From: Gigantopelta aegis
Taxonomy: Eukaryota > Mollusca > Gastropoda > Neomphalida > Peltospiridae
NCBI RefSeq assembly: GCF_016097555.1
Contig: NC_054706.1
Location: forward strand, 76,830,754 to 76,894,753
Direction: 5' to 3'
DNA: 64,000 nucleotides
This document shows, in pieces, positions 35,363 to 46,544 of this stretch. Below the pieces are notes generated by a model. That model did not search any database and had not been told where the DNA came from. It saw only the letters and a list, made by a program, of their open reading frames with translations. Position numbers and translations under genes: made by a program. Numbering within the stretch: position 1 is the first letter of the stretch; every line of letters begins with the position of its first letter.

Positions 35363-35900
35363 AATAAGTGCTTGGAATTATGGAATGGTTTTATAGCTGC
35401 TACAGATGCTGAAAAGATACCATACATTTTAACCAAACATACCGTATGTCGATTAAGTGCCAAAACCTGCAAACTAATTTTAGAAAAAAGGAGATATGCT
35501 TTATACGTTAATTGAATGGGTGTAGATATTTTATTAATATATCCGAAAGCGTTTTAAATAAGATACTATAGTTATATCTGTTACTTAATTGAATATTAAC
35601 AGGGGATGATAATATTTTATTAAATGTTTTAAATGTCTTTTAGTTTAACATTATTTTAATATATAGACTGTTTATAATTGGACTGAATATAATAGCATGT
35701 TTTATTTTCGTGTTAGATGTTTTTAATATGTTTTAATGTAATATTTGTATATTTTATATATCGATTCTTTATAATGTCTCGTAACTCCATATGGTGTGGC
35801 TCAGTGCCATTTTATATATTATTGTTTTATTGATGTATGCTTTTTAAAACTGAGGTGAGACTTTAATAAAAAAAAATTCTGTCTGTCTGTCTGCCTGTCC
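35363..35900 (+). mobile_element. LINE, right part: C-terminus and 3' untranslated tail
   Basis: It resumes the frame interrupted by the Polinton: CLELWNGFIAATDAEKIPYI, then LSAKTCKLILEKRRYALYVN and a stop at about 35514. An A, T-rich 3' untranslated region follows, ending AATAAAAAAAAATTCTG and a TCTG tetranucleotide tail at about 35880-35900. The join with the left part across the AATAAG duplication reads straight through. Confidence 0.82.
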
Positions 35901-35904
35901 TAAG

Positions 35905-37240
35905 GGCGAGTACCTGATGATGGATTATGAAAGCAATCACGACTTTGCCCAACATTCTTTCGACTCTGCCTTATGCTGAGATACGATGTTAATATGGAAT
36001 GGAAATATTTGTTACATATCCAGTGATTGTTATTTGATTCTAATGTCAGTAAAATTATACTTAAGAAATTATGTGTTTTTTTCTCTTCAAATCTAATGCC
36101 GCTTGTCGAATGGAACGGGTGGCTAATACTGACAAACTGAAACAAAATGGCGTTGTATTGATGTAATTTCTTCTCGGAACTCGCATAGACATTCGACTGA
36201 ATCTAGATAACATTTATTCATTTTATCATTACTGCCAAACAGCTATATAGAGTTGCATACGAATCACTACGCATTTTAAAAATGGATTATAACTAATATT
36301 GTGGGTAGCTCGATTGAAATGCGTGGTGAAAATGTTTCAAGCCACCTCATTTGCTCCAGGGCTGGGGGTGGGGTGGGTGGGCAGCAATTGCCCCCTTGAC
36401 CTCCATCTCGTACGCTTATAAGCGTATGTTGTTATAATTTATAGTTTAAAAACAACAAAACAAAACAGTATTTAACGTAATGCACCAGAGACAGAGAAAT
36501 AATGGTCAAAATGCGCGAAAGCAATCGTTTGCAGTTTTACACTATTGATCGAGACAGACAGACATAATGGTCAAAACTTGTGAAATCAATCGTTTGCAAC
36601 TTTACACTATTGCACCATTTTAAGCGTATTGAGTTATGTTCTTGGTTATCGGTTTGGATATCCAAATGAAACCAGTTTGTAATTTTGATTTGAGTTAACA
36701 AGTAGAAACCGAATACATTGCCAGTCGTATTACTATTAGGCATTGGATAATTTGTCGATGTGATAGTGGAGCAGTTGTTTGATGGAAAAATACTGGTGGA
36801 CTTTGTGGAAATACAGGCATACTGAAAGAATTTGGACTCGTATTAATGGGTTGGCTAGTTTTTGTAATGGCTTTTGTCCTCTTTATAAAACCATAATGAT
36901 GGAAATGTTTGATGTATTGTAAACTGATGGTAAGTGTGCTTGTTAATTACATTGTCTCGCGGGCATCAAACAGACACACCCAGAAATCTAGTAACATCAT
37001 TAGAAAATGACGTCATTAGTCTAAGGCCTTCGGTCAAAAATGAGAACCTAATATCGGCTTGTAGCCTGTCGACCAATGCCACCAGTAAATGGAATAAAAT
37101 ATTGTTTAAACTAAAAATAAGAACGCGGTCATCAAACGGACATTAATATCGGCAAATATAAAAAGTCAATATGGATATTTCCTAATTGATCTCTTTTGTA
37201 GTTAATAATTCAGTACCACACCATTGGGATCTGTACAGAA
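35905..37240. other. Spacer, no gene seen
   Basis: Two direct copies of a phrase of about 65 bp with ATGGTCAAAA and AATCGTTTGCA lie at about 36500 and 36565, ending TTTACACTATTG. No convincing frame or known element is seen elsewhere. Confidence 0.45.
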
Positions 37241-37244
37241 GGAT

Positions 37245-37425
37245 TTGCCGTTCAAATATGTATATGTTAACCGAACTGCTGCTAATTTTACTGATGAATT
37301 GGTGGTTAATAAAAATGTATTAATGGAATTTGTGGTTATTGAATATGTATTTACCGAATTCTTTCTGGTTAATTAATTTGTACTTGATGAATTTGTGTTG
37401 ATCGAATTCCTGGTGACACCAGTCT
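37245..37425 (-). pseudogene. Decayed mucin-type 30-bp repeat fragment
   Basis: On the minus strand this reads in broken frames as NSINTNSSSTN, NSVNTYSITTNSINT and similar, the same ten-residue motif as the mucin-like exon at 42.4-45.66 kb. On the plus strand phrases such as GTATTAATGGAATTTGTGG match the 30-bp unit. It is about 5 kb downstream of that gene in its direction of transcription, with a LINE between. Confidence 0.6.
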
Positions 37426-37545
37426 AAATACTAGTATACTTTTTTTTTAATTTTGTGTTTTGTTGACATGGTTTACCCACAGTCATGAATTATTGGAAAC
37501 ATTGTTTGTTGCCTTGGCCATACTATGTCCTAGTTAACTACACTG

Positions 37546-37720
37546 AACAGCAAAAGAAATACAAATGAGGGTTATGTGTAGTTTATAATAAGAATAGGTT
37601 CACTTTATTACAAACCCTCTATTATGTGAAATGATATTAAAGTGTAATCCTTCTTTACAAAAAGAAATTTTAACATAACAACTGGACATTATATTCGCGT
37701 TTCTTTAATGTTCATTATAT
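37546..37720. mobile_element. Short Tc1-like MITE remnant
   Basis: About 175 bp with inverted ends CTGAACAGCAAAAGAAATAC at the left and GCGTTTCTTTAATGTTCA at the right. Similar CTGAACA-AAAGAAAC ends occur at 49774 and at the DD35E transposon ends. There is no coding capacity. Confidence 0.45.
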
Positions 37721-37748
37721 ATAGTGATCAGTATAAAGTGAAAAACAG

Positions 37749-37962
37749 TGGCGGATCCAAAAAATCCATTTCGTGGGGAGGGGGGGGGGGGCAGTGATCT
37801 CAGGTGGAATGCCAAGGGAACTTTGGGGGAGATTTGGAGGGGGATCGTAAAAAAAATGAAAATTAATATATAATAAAATTATAACTATTGCAAAATTTAG
37901 GGGGTGGGGGTGGGGGGTGGGGGCGGGCCCTTGGGGGCCCCTAGATCCGCCTCTGACAAAGA
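37749..37962. mobile_element. MITE with CAGTGGCGGATCC ends
   Basis: Inverted ends CAGTGGCGGATCC and GGATCCGCCTCTG enclose about 210 bp with G-rich tracts and no coding capacity. A similar arrangement with related ends (CAGACGCGGATCC, GAATCCGCGCCTG) occupies 41450-41608. Ends of this type recall hAT-like elements, but I could not find an 8-bp target duplication. Confidence 0.5.
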
Positions 37963-38204
37963 TTTGAACACAACTCTCTGAGAACGCGTCATCTGTATAC
38001 TTGAACTGTTTGTTTTCATCATCATAGATTATCATCATCTTTTTTTGATCGTTCTTTGTTATCCAGTTGCTTCAAAGACCAGAAAGTAATGATAAACATT
38101 TGCTGTAAATATATATTTTAAATCCCATTACATGCTATAGTATCGATTATGGATCTGTATGGACCATTGTTTGCTCCCTTCCTTTATTAAACACGCAGCG
38201 CGGC

Positions 38205-41050
38205 CCATGAAATGTGTTCAGCGACAGCAGCTATCGCTATAGTAGCACAGTCGATTACACTATATGTACATCTAATAGTTTTGTGAAATTGCTTGATTTT
38301 GAGGTGAAGGATTTTAACAGTTTATATTCCGATGTCCATTCAGCTATTGTATTCAAATATATTTGTAGTAATACTCGAGCGAATAAGTGTATACAACATG
38401 CCAATCCGATCGACACCAGCAGCGCGGAAGTGAGAAAGGAGCTAAAGGAAGAGTTTGTGGTTAATATTGACTCGTCGGATATAGACAATATAAATGCTGA
38501 ACTTGATGATATACAAAATACTAGAACTTGTAACCAACACAGCATTGGCAGTATCGTTGAAAGTATTAATTTTATATTTCTGAACAGTGCGAAACAGACA
38601 TTTGGTGTTACAAAAACAGGGAAGCGAAGACAGGAAAAGTATATACAGAGACCATGGTTTGGAGCGGAGTGTAAACATAAAAGAAACGAATATCACCTTG
38701 CACGCAAGCGTTACAATGTGGTGAATAATGACACAAATAAAACGATTCTACAAGAAACTAGCAAACAATATAAACAAACTCTTAATAAACACTATAATAG
38801 TCAGAGACAAGCTATGATAAATACATTAAGACACTCTAGCTTGAATAACCCTAAGACGTTCTGGAAGATTCTTAATGACGACGTGCATGATTCATTTGAT
38901 TTTAGCAATGTTATATTCGTTGACACATTCTTTGATTATTTTAAGAACTTAAACGAATCAAAACACGATACTATAACCGATTCAAGCCAACATATCGAAA
39001 CGGATGCTAATATGTATGGACTGGATGATCCAATCACACCAGATGAAATACTAGAATGTGTCAGTAATTTAAAAGGCAACAAGGCTGCTGGTTGTGATGA
39101 TATACTAAATGAATATTTGTCCTCTACAATCGACACCTTTTTTTTTTTTTACCAATTTATGTTAATTTATTCAACTTAGTTTTTGATAGTGGTGTTATAC
39201 CAGAAGTGTGGATTGCAGGAATCATCAAGCCCATTTATAAGAACATTGGTGACAAGAAAGATCCCGACAACTATAGAGGCATTACAATACTTAGCTGTCT
39301 TGGAAAGCTATTTACGGCAGTTTTAAACAAAAGACTAACATATTTTGCTGATTGTATAATGTTATTAACTGAAGCCCAAACTGGATTCCGGAAAGGTTAT
39401 AGTACCTCAGACAATGTATTTGTTCTTAGTAGCCTTATAGAATATATGTTATCCAAAGGAAAAAAACTGTACTGTGCTTTTATAGATTTTAAAAAAGCCT
39501 TTGACACAGTATGGAGAGAAGGTTTATGGGAAAAGGTATTAAATAGTGGCATACGTGGTAAGTGCTTTAGAATTATATACAATATTTATGATGCAGCAAA
39601 GTCATGTGTATCAGTTAACGGAAAAAAAATCTGAGTTCTTTATGTGTAATATCGGTGTACGCCAAGGCGAAAATTTGTCGCCTATATTATTTGCTATTTA
39701 TCTCAATGATTTGGAGCAATACTTTATAGAAAATGATGTTAGTAGCTTAGAAGAATGTGAGGAGAATATTCTGCATAGTCTGGGTGTGTACATAAAGTTA
39801 TTTATTATTATTTTATGCTGATGACACTGTAATTATAGCCGAAAACGAAGATTCTCTCCAGCGAGCACTTGATGTCTTTAGTCTGTACTGTAATGAATGG
39901 AAGCTTTGTGTAAATACGTCAAAGAGTAAAATAATGATATTTTGTCAACGAAAAAGTAAAAGGATACCCAGATTTGTATTGTGTGATGAATCCGTTGACA
40001 TTGTTGATAGCTATACATACCTTGGTATTAAATTTACATATAATGGTAGATTCAAAGAAACAGTTAATAGAACAAGCTACTAAAGCTATGTATGGTGTAT
40101 TTAGAAAAGCAAGACGACATAACTTACCTTTAGATTTACAACTGAAATTATTCGATAGTCTTGTGTTACCGATTTTACTGTATTGTTGTGATGTATGGGG
40201 TTTTCAGAAATTAGACGATATAGAAAGAGTTCATTTATCATTTTGTAAACGCATTCTTAGTGTTAAAAACAGTACCCCAAGCTTTATGATATATGGTGAG
40301 CTCGGGAGATTTCCCGTAAAATATACAATATATAGTAGAATTATTAGCTATTGGAAACGGAATATCGACTGCAAAGAACAGAAAATGTCTGCCATTATAT
40401 ACAAATTTCTGTTCAGTCTGTATGACAATGATACTTTTAAATCTAGATGGTTGTGTAAAGTGAACAATATTTTAGATCTAGCTGGTCTAAGCTATATTTG
40501 GTTAAACCAATTTTATGTTAATGTCAATAGAAAATGTTTAGCACAAAAAATTGAAAGAATTTATCGCGATATGTATATACAGGAATGGAACAGTTCTCTA
40601 GAAAACTCACCAAAAGGTATCATTTATAGATTATTTAAAAATGAACATTCATATGAACCATATCTAGACATACTCCCTTTGAAACGAAGAATTGTATTTA
40701 CCAGATTTAGACTTGCTAACCACAGACTACCCGTTAAAATAGGAAGATGGACTAATTTACCAAAGGAAGAAAGATTATCTAATATATGTAATAGTGGCTG
40801 TATTGGTGACGAATTTCACTTCTTATTTGAATGTAAAGCACTAAATGATATTAGAGTACTATATTTATCTAATTATTATTTTATACAGCCAAATGTTAAC
40901 AAAATGAATATACTTTTTAATAAACATGTATTAATAAAACTATATTATTTATTTATTACTTTGTTCTCCAAATGTTATCTGTATATGTTTGTAACTTCTC
41001 ACTTTGTAAATATTAGTAAACATGTATTAATAAAACTATGTTGATTACAT
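38205..41050 (+). mobile_element. Non-LTR retrotransposon (LINE), 5'-truncated and frameshifted
   Basis: It opens within an endonuclease end (VDYTICTSNSFVKLLDFEVK, then SDVHSAI). It continues with NLKGNKAAGCDDILNEYL, YRGITILSCLGKLFTAVLNK, AQTGFRKGYSTSDNVFVLSS, AFIDFKKAFDTVW and the catalytic FYADDTVII at 39811, and ends with a CNSGCIGDEFHFLFECKA zinc-knuckle-like region. This is a CR1/Jockey-like reverse transcriptase order. The frame changes near a T run at 39138, at the A run near 39625, around 39810 and near 40060, so it is dead. It ends in A, T-rich sequence with a repeated TAAACATGTATTAATAAAAC at about 40921 and 41018. Confidence 0.92.
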
Positions 41051-42430
41051 TAAACATCGCTATGATTGGTAACCAACGAAGTCAGTGATCAAGAAATGAA
41101 GAGTCTAGTAAACATGTATTTACTATATTATTTATTTATTATACTTTGTGTCTCCAATTGTTATCCTGTATATACCAGTTTGCCAACTCTTCGCGCAGCA
41201 ATGGAAAATACAACAATAAAGGCACTGGCCACTAGCGTAGTGGCTCCGTTATCAACATCGTGACGTCATTGTTACAGAAAGTTTAGTCTTGAGGTTTATC
41301 CACATATAATGAGGTAACGAACACGCAGAATACTTTTAAAACAATGATTCAAAAACATTTCTGGGGAAAAAAAAAAAAAAAAAAAAAAAATACATTAAGA
41401 AATAAAAGAAGACAAAATGATTGATTTGATTAAAATAATATTGCCTTACAGACGCGGATCCGGTATTTTTTTCACAGAGAGGGCCCAAAACCCGTTGTAG
41501 TTTTTGAAAATAGAATCTAAAGGTCCTTGACAGGTGGACGGGATAACTTTGCATTTTTGTGTATTCTGTAATATATATTGTTGGGCCCCCGCCTGAATCC
41601 GCGCCTGCCTTATTGTTTTAAACAGATTATTCGTGAGTGTGGTACGTTCTGTCTTGTCATTACGCTATTTTATTAGTATGTCAGTAATGTTAGTTAAGAT
41701 CATGGATCCTGTGTCCTCCAGGTGTTTTGTTTATTGCTAAAACTTACCCTGCATGATCCCGAGTTAGTCACATGACAGCTGTTGGATCGGCTAGCAGTGC
41801 TGATACAGCTGTCCTGACTGCACGTGACGTTCAAACACAAGTTCGTCTAAAATATATTAAAGAGGCTTTGTTTTTATTTTTAACACCACAAGATCGAACT
41901 ACCATAACACCTTACGTTTGCTTTCAACATCCCATCTTACCTCTAGTATCAACACCGTAACTAAAACAACGTAACTTACATTTGTTACATAAATAAATAA
42001 GCGAATCATTTTAACTGCTTTGTTCAGAAAAAGTTAATGATTTTGTCCTTTAGATAGTTTTGTCAATGCCATGCTAGGTTACTTTGGTTGTCAACAGAAG
42101 AACTAATATAACATACCTTACTTTTGATAGCCTCTGAATTGCTGGTCGTAATATCACCAGCTCTAGAACTCTAAAATGTAGAAAAATACAATAAAGAAAC
42201 CCGCTAATATAAATATACAGAGAAGAAATCGACTATGCTACTAAAATAGAACATTCCATTAGAAAAACCTATTAAAAAACTTGATTTCAAAATTATATAA
42301 ATAATTGTGTAAGCTGAAGTGCATATTTATTCTATAAACTGGAATATTAAAAATATATTGACTACAGCTTTAGAAAACCTTCATTAATCGAACGTTTGTA
42401 TTAACTAGTATAAAGCAAAAAGTGTTAGTT
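41050..42430. other. Spacer with a small MITE, no gene seen
   Basis: It contains a third AAACATGTATT phrase near 41110 echoing the LINE 3' end, an A run at 41368-41390, and the GCGGATCC-ended MITE at 41450-41608. No convincing coding frame is seen. Confidence 0.45.
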
Positions 42431-42434
42431 GCTA

Positions 42435-45400
42435 CTACTTAAGTACCAAATAAGTACTAACCGACACCATTGTTGGTGATTTCGTATCATCTGTCACGTG
42501 CGTCGATGACTTTGTGAACGCCAATGTTGTTGAGGATGTTGACGTAGTTGTAGCACCAGATTGACTTGATGATGGTAATGATGATGATGCTGCTACTGCT
42601 GATGCTGATGGTGATGATGATGGTGATGGTGGTGGTGATGATGATGATGGTGATGGCGACGATGATAGTGATAATGATGGTGGTGGTGGTGATGATGATG
42701 ATGATGATGATGATAATGGTGATGACGAAGTAGTGTCTCTTGCTGCTGTATTTCCGCTAGTCGTTTTAGATTCTGTTTGCCTTTGAGACATTCTGTTTGT
42801 ATTTTTTGGTGAGGTTTTACCCAGTACTGTCGTGAGTTTAGAAGTAGAAGCGATCGTAGAATATGTACCAACTGTGCCTATCGAAATGCTTGAAGATAAT
42901 GTTGTCTTTGTAGGCACAGTCGTTGATACTACTATATTTGTAGAACCTATATTTGGTACAGCGTTGCTGATGGAAGTTATGGATGTACTCGGAGATTTCT
43001 TTGTTGATGAATTCGCACTGATATATTTGGTCGTTGGCGAATTTGTATTGATGGAATCCATGGTTGATGAATGAACCATCTTGATTGATGAATCTGTATC
43101 CATGGAATGTTTGTTTGAAGAATCTGTATTGATGAAACTAGCGGCTGTAGAATCTGTAATGATCGAATTCGCGATTGAATAATTTGAATTGATAGAATGT
43201 GTGTCTAAAGAATCTGTATTGATGAAACTAGCGGCTGTAGAATCTGTAATGATCGAATTCGCGATTGAATAATTTGAATTGATAGAATGTGTGTCTAAAG
43301 AATCTGTACTGATGAACTTGGTGGTTGTAGAATATGTAATAATGGATGACTGGCTTTGTAAATCTTTATTGTTGGAACTCTTGTTTAATGCAGCTACATC
43401 CGTGACCTTTGTGTTCGTTGTAGTTGAATTAATGGGAATACGGGTTGGTAGAACTGAGTTAATGACATTTAGAATTGATGCAGTTGTGTTAGTAGAATTT
43501 AAAATCGCAGCTGAGTTTACATCAGTGGAATCAGTGGGTTTGCGAGTAAATGTAGCTGTATTAAGGGCTTTTGTAGTTGATGCAACATTAATAATGTAAT
43601 TGGGCGTCGATGACTTTGGATTGGTAGAATTTAAGGTCGACAAATCTACACTAACATAATTGTTTCTTGGCTGAGCTATATTGGTAGTATTTTTGGTACT
43701 CACGGAATTTGTTGAAGCTGTATTAACGACATTTGAGTTTATAACTGTATTGATGGAATTTATGGCCGTAGTTCTGCTGGAACGTGTATCTGTATTGATG
43801 GAATCTGTAGCTGTACTGATGGAATTTGTAGCTGTATTAGTGGAACTGGTGGTTGGTACGGCAGTACTGACTGACGTTGTAGCAATCCTAACTGAATGTG
43901 TTGCTGTTTTTATGGTGGTTTGTGAATCTGTATGTGTTGATGAATCCTTAGTGATGGACTCTATGGTTGATAAATCTGTATCGTTCGAATGTGTTGTTGA
44001 TGAAACTGTATTGATGGAATGTGTTAATGAATCTGTAGTGATGGAATGTGTTCTTGGTGAATCTGTACTGATGGAATGTGTTCTTAGTGAATCTGTACTG
44101 ATGGAATGTGTTCTTGGTGAATCTGTAGTGATGGAATATGTTGGTGATGAATCCATCTTTAAAATATTTGCGGTTGATTTAATATGACTGATGGAATTGA
44201 TAGTTGTTGGATCTGTATTGATGGAATGTGTAGTCAGTGAATTTGTATTGATGGGATAAGTAATTAATTTTTCAATATTGACTGAATTCAATGTTGTTGG
44301 ACTTTTATTGATGAAACTTGTGCTTAGTGAAGCTGTATTCAATGCCTTTGTAGTTGATGGATCTGTATTAATCAACTTCTTGGTTGATGACTCTATATAA
44401 GACGATTTCATGGTTGATGAATCTGTATAAAATAAATTCGTGGTTAATGAATCTGTGTTAACCGAATTTATGGTTGACGAATCTATTTCGATTTGCTTTC
44501 CAGTTGATGAATCAAAATTGGTGGCATTTGTTATTGACGAATCTCTATTATTGGTTTGATTAGCTGATGAGTCTCTGTTGATTGTTTGTATTGTTGATGA
44601 TAATGTTATATTGATGAAACCTGCGATTGATGAACCTGTAGTGGTTGAATTTGTGATTGATGCTAAATTATTGATGGTATCTGTGGTGGATAAATCTGTA
44701 TTGATGGAAATTTGTGTTGATGAATCTGAGTTAGTAGAATTTGTAACTGATGAATTTATATTGTTTAAGTTAATTGTATTGGTGGAAGTGGTTGATGAAT
44801 TAGACTTGGTGGAATATGTGGTTGATGAATCTATATTGGTAAAATTTGTGGCTGATGAAAATGAGATGGTGGAATTTATGGCTGATGAATTTGTATCAAT
44901 GGAATATGTGGTTGATGAATCTGCATTGATGGAATTTGTTGCTGATGAATCTGTATTGATGGAATTTGTTGCTGATGAATCTGTATTGATGGAATTTGTG
45001 ACTGATGGATCTGTATTAATGGAATTTATAGTCGCTACGTCTGTATTAATGGAATTTTTAAATGATGAATCTGTATTAATGGAGTTTGTGGTTGATGAAT
45101 CTGAATTGAAGGAATTTGTAGTAGATGAATCTGTATTGACAGAATTTATGGCTGACGAATCTGTATTAATGGAATTGGTAGTTGATGAATTTGTACTCAT
45201 GGTATTTGTGAATGATAAATCTGTATTGATGGAATTTGTGGTTGACGAATCTGTATTAATGTAATTTGTTGAAGATGAATATGTATTGATGGAAATTTTG
45301 ACTGATGAATCTGTATTAATAGAATTTGTGTTTGATGAATCTTTATTGATGGAGTTTTTGTCAGATGAATTTATATTGATGATATTTATTGTTGATGAAT

Positions 45401-45656
45401 ATGTATTGATAGAATGTGTAGTTGATGAGTCTGTATTGATGGAATTTGTGGTTGATGAATCTGTATTGATAAGATTTATAGTTGATGAATTTGTACTCAT
45501 TGAAGTTGTGTTTGATGAAACTGTATGAATGAAATTTGTGGTTGATGAACCTGTTTTGAAGGAATTTATGGTTGATGAATCTGTACTAGTAGAATTAGTT
45601 GTTGATGCAGTAGTACCACTTGTGGTTGATTGACCGGAACATTTGCAAAACAACAT
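42435..45656 (-). CDS. Mucin-like Ser/Thr-rich repeat protein, large exon
   Basis: A single open frame of about 1070 codons. It starts MLFCKCSGQSTTSGTTA and then carries scores of imperfect ten-residue repeats (INTDSSTTNS type), followed by non-repeated but still Ser/Thr-rich sequence and runs of Ser and Pro (SSSSSSSSPPPP) near the end. The bias persists where the 30-bp DNA repeat fades, which supports real coding. Such tracts are usually O-glycosylated in secreted or surface mucins. A good acceptor (TTTTTAATTTGTAG) ends at 45659 and a GTTAGT donor begins at 42461, so this may be one exon (42462-45658) of a longer gene, with signal peptide or other domains elsewhere. No such partner exon was found in the window. 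Confidence 0.65.
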   Translation of the reverse strand: MLFCKCSGQSTTSGTTASTTNSTSTDSSTINSFKTGSSTTNFIHTVSSNTTSMSTNSSTINLINTDSSTTNSINTDSSTTHSINTYSSTINIININSSDKNSINKDSSNTNSINTDSSVKISINTYSSSTNYINTDSSTTNSINTDLSFTNTMSTNSSTTNSINTDSSAINSVNTDSSTTNSFNSDSSTTNSINTDSSFKNSINTDVATINSINTDPSVTNSINTDSSATNSINTDSSATNSINADSSTTYSIDTNSSAINSTISFSSATNFTNIDSSTTYSTKSNSSTTSTNTINLNNINSSVTNSTNSDSSTQISINTDLSTTDTINNLASITNSTTTGSSIAGFINITLSSTIQTINRDSSANQTNNRDSSITNATNFDSSTGKQIEIDSSTINSVNTDSLTTNLFYTDSSTMKSSYIESSTKKLINTDPSTTKALNTASLSTSFINKSPTTLNSVNIEKLITYPINTNSLTTHSINTDPTTINSISHIKSTANILKMDSSPTYSITTDSPRTHSISTDSLRTHSISTDSPRTHSITTDSLTHSINTVSSTTHSNDTDLSTIESITKDSSTHTDSQTTIKTATHSVRIATTSVSTAVPTTSSTNTATNSISTATDSINTDTRSSRTTAINSINTVINSNVVNTASTNSVSTKNTTNIAQPRNNYVSVDLSTLNSTNPKSSTPNYIINVASTTKALNTATFTRKPTDSTDVNSAAILNSTNTTASILNVINSVLPTRIPINSTTTNTKVTDVAALNKSSNNKDLQSQSSIITYSTTTKFISTDSLDTHSINSNYSIANSIITDSTAASFINTDSLDTHSINSNYSIANSIITDSTAASFINTDSSNKHSMDTDSSIKMVHSSTMDSINTNSPTTKYISANSSTKKSPSTSITSISNAVPNIGSTNIVVSTTVPTKTTLSSSISIGTVGTYSTIASTSKLTTVLGKTSPKNTNRMSQRQTESKTTSGNTAARDTTSSSPLSSSSSSSSPPPPSLSLSSSPSPSSSSPPPSPSSSPSASAVAASSSLPSSSQSGATTTSTSSTTLAFTKSSTHVTDDTKSPTMVSVSTYLVLK
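43100..43300 (-). repeat. Perfect tandem 90-bp duplication inside the mucin-like exon
   Basis: Two back-to-back copies of a 90-bp block appear identical (TCTGTATTGATGAAACTAGC through GTGTGTCTAAAGAA). The block codes 30 residues, equal to three ten-residue repeats. Other repeats in the exon differ at many positions, so this expansion is recent. Confidence 0.88.
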
Positions 45657-45661
45657 CACTA

Positions 45662-45990
45662 CAAATTAAAAAAAGAAATTATTATAATGATGACCTTAAG
45701 TAAGGTAAAGATATAATATTTTAACATGAACAATAATAATACGTATCAGTTTGTAGAAAGGTAAACTGCAGATACACCACACATAATTAATATTCTTTGA
45801 ATCAGTTCCAACACTTAACGATCATGAGCAAAAATATTCATGCATTTCTCACGTCTTGCCAATTCAGTTTAATGTGGCCGTTTGCCAATGGCTTTACTGA
45901 CGACTCAGTCTTATTTGGTTCATTTAAACGCTATACTAATATTACAGGTTGCTTCGAACGTCTATTAAGGGCCATTCACAATTAGGTGAC
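45662..45990. other. Upstream of the mucin-like exon, nothing recognised
   Basis: A, T-rich sequence with a pyrimidine tract (on the minus strand) leading into the candidate acceptor of the mucin-like exon. No other feature is seen. Confidence 0.5.
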
Positions 45991-45994
45991 GCAC

Positions 45995-46542
45995 TAAAAG
46001 TACGAATCAAAATTATACCCAGGTGATTTTCCAGTCTTATATATTAGTTATGAAAATCCCTGGAATAAAAACCATAAAGATGTGTCAGTATTATCATGAC
46101 CTGTTATGGTATTCAAACAACCGATACCTAAAATGACAATAAATGACCTGTTATAGATAGAAATATGAGCTCTATTTACAATTTTACTGCAAAACATATG
46201 TAATATGAAACAAACTATAACACCAAGTTTGATATTGAACACACCTGAGACCACCTCTCTGCTTAGCTTAATACTTGTGATTTCACCTGTCAAGTGTAAT
46301 CAATATAAACCTGGGTGTTATAGTCTGTACCAAATTACATGTTTTGCAGTAACATTGTAAGTACATCTCATATTTCTATCTATAACAGGTCATTTATTGT
46401 CATTTTTTCTATCGGTTGTTTGAATACCATAACAGGTCATCATAATACTGACACATCTTTATGGTTTTTATTCCAGGGATTTTCATAACTAATATATAAG
46501 ACTGGAAAATCACCTGGGTATAATTTTGATTAGTACTTTAGT
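45995..46542. mobile_element. Long-inverted-repeat MITE (about 545 bp)
   Basis: Arms of about 210 bp are inverted copies: CAGGTGATTTTCCAGTCTTA, CCCTGGAATAAAAACCATAA and ATGACCTGTTATGGTATTCA at the left all recur in reverse complement at 46420-46525. The outer ends are about CTAAAAGTACGAATC and GATTAGTACTTTAG. The central 110 bp is unpaired. No coding capacity is seen. Confidence 0.88.
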
Positions 46543-46544
46543 TG

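Noticed and set aside
44578-45528. Plus-strand frames rich in Val-Asp-Glu across the mucin-like exon
   Set aside because: The 30-bp repeat keeps the antisense frame open too, but those frames break repeatedly while the minus-strand frame is unbroken for over 3 kb.
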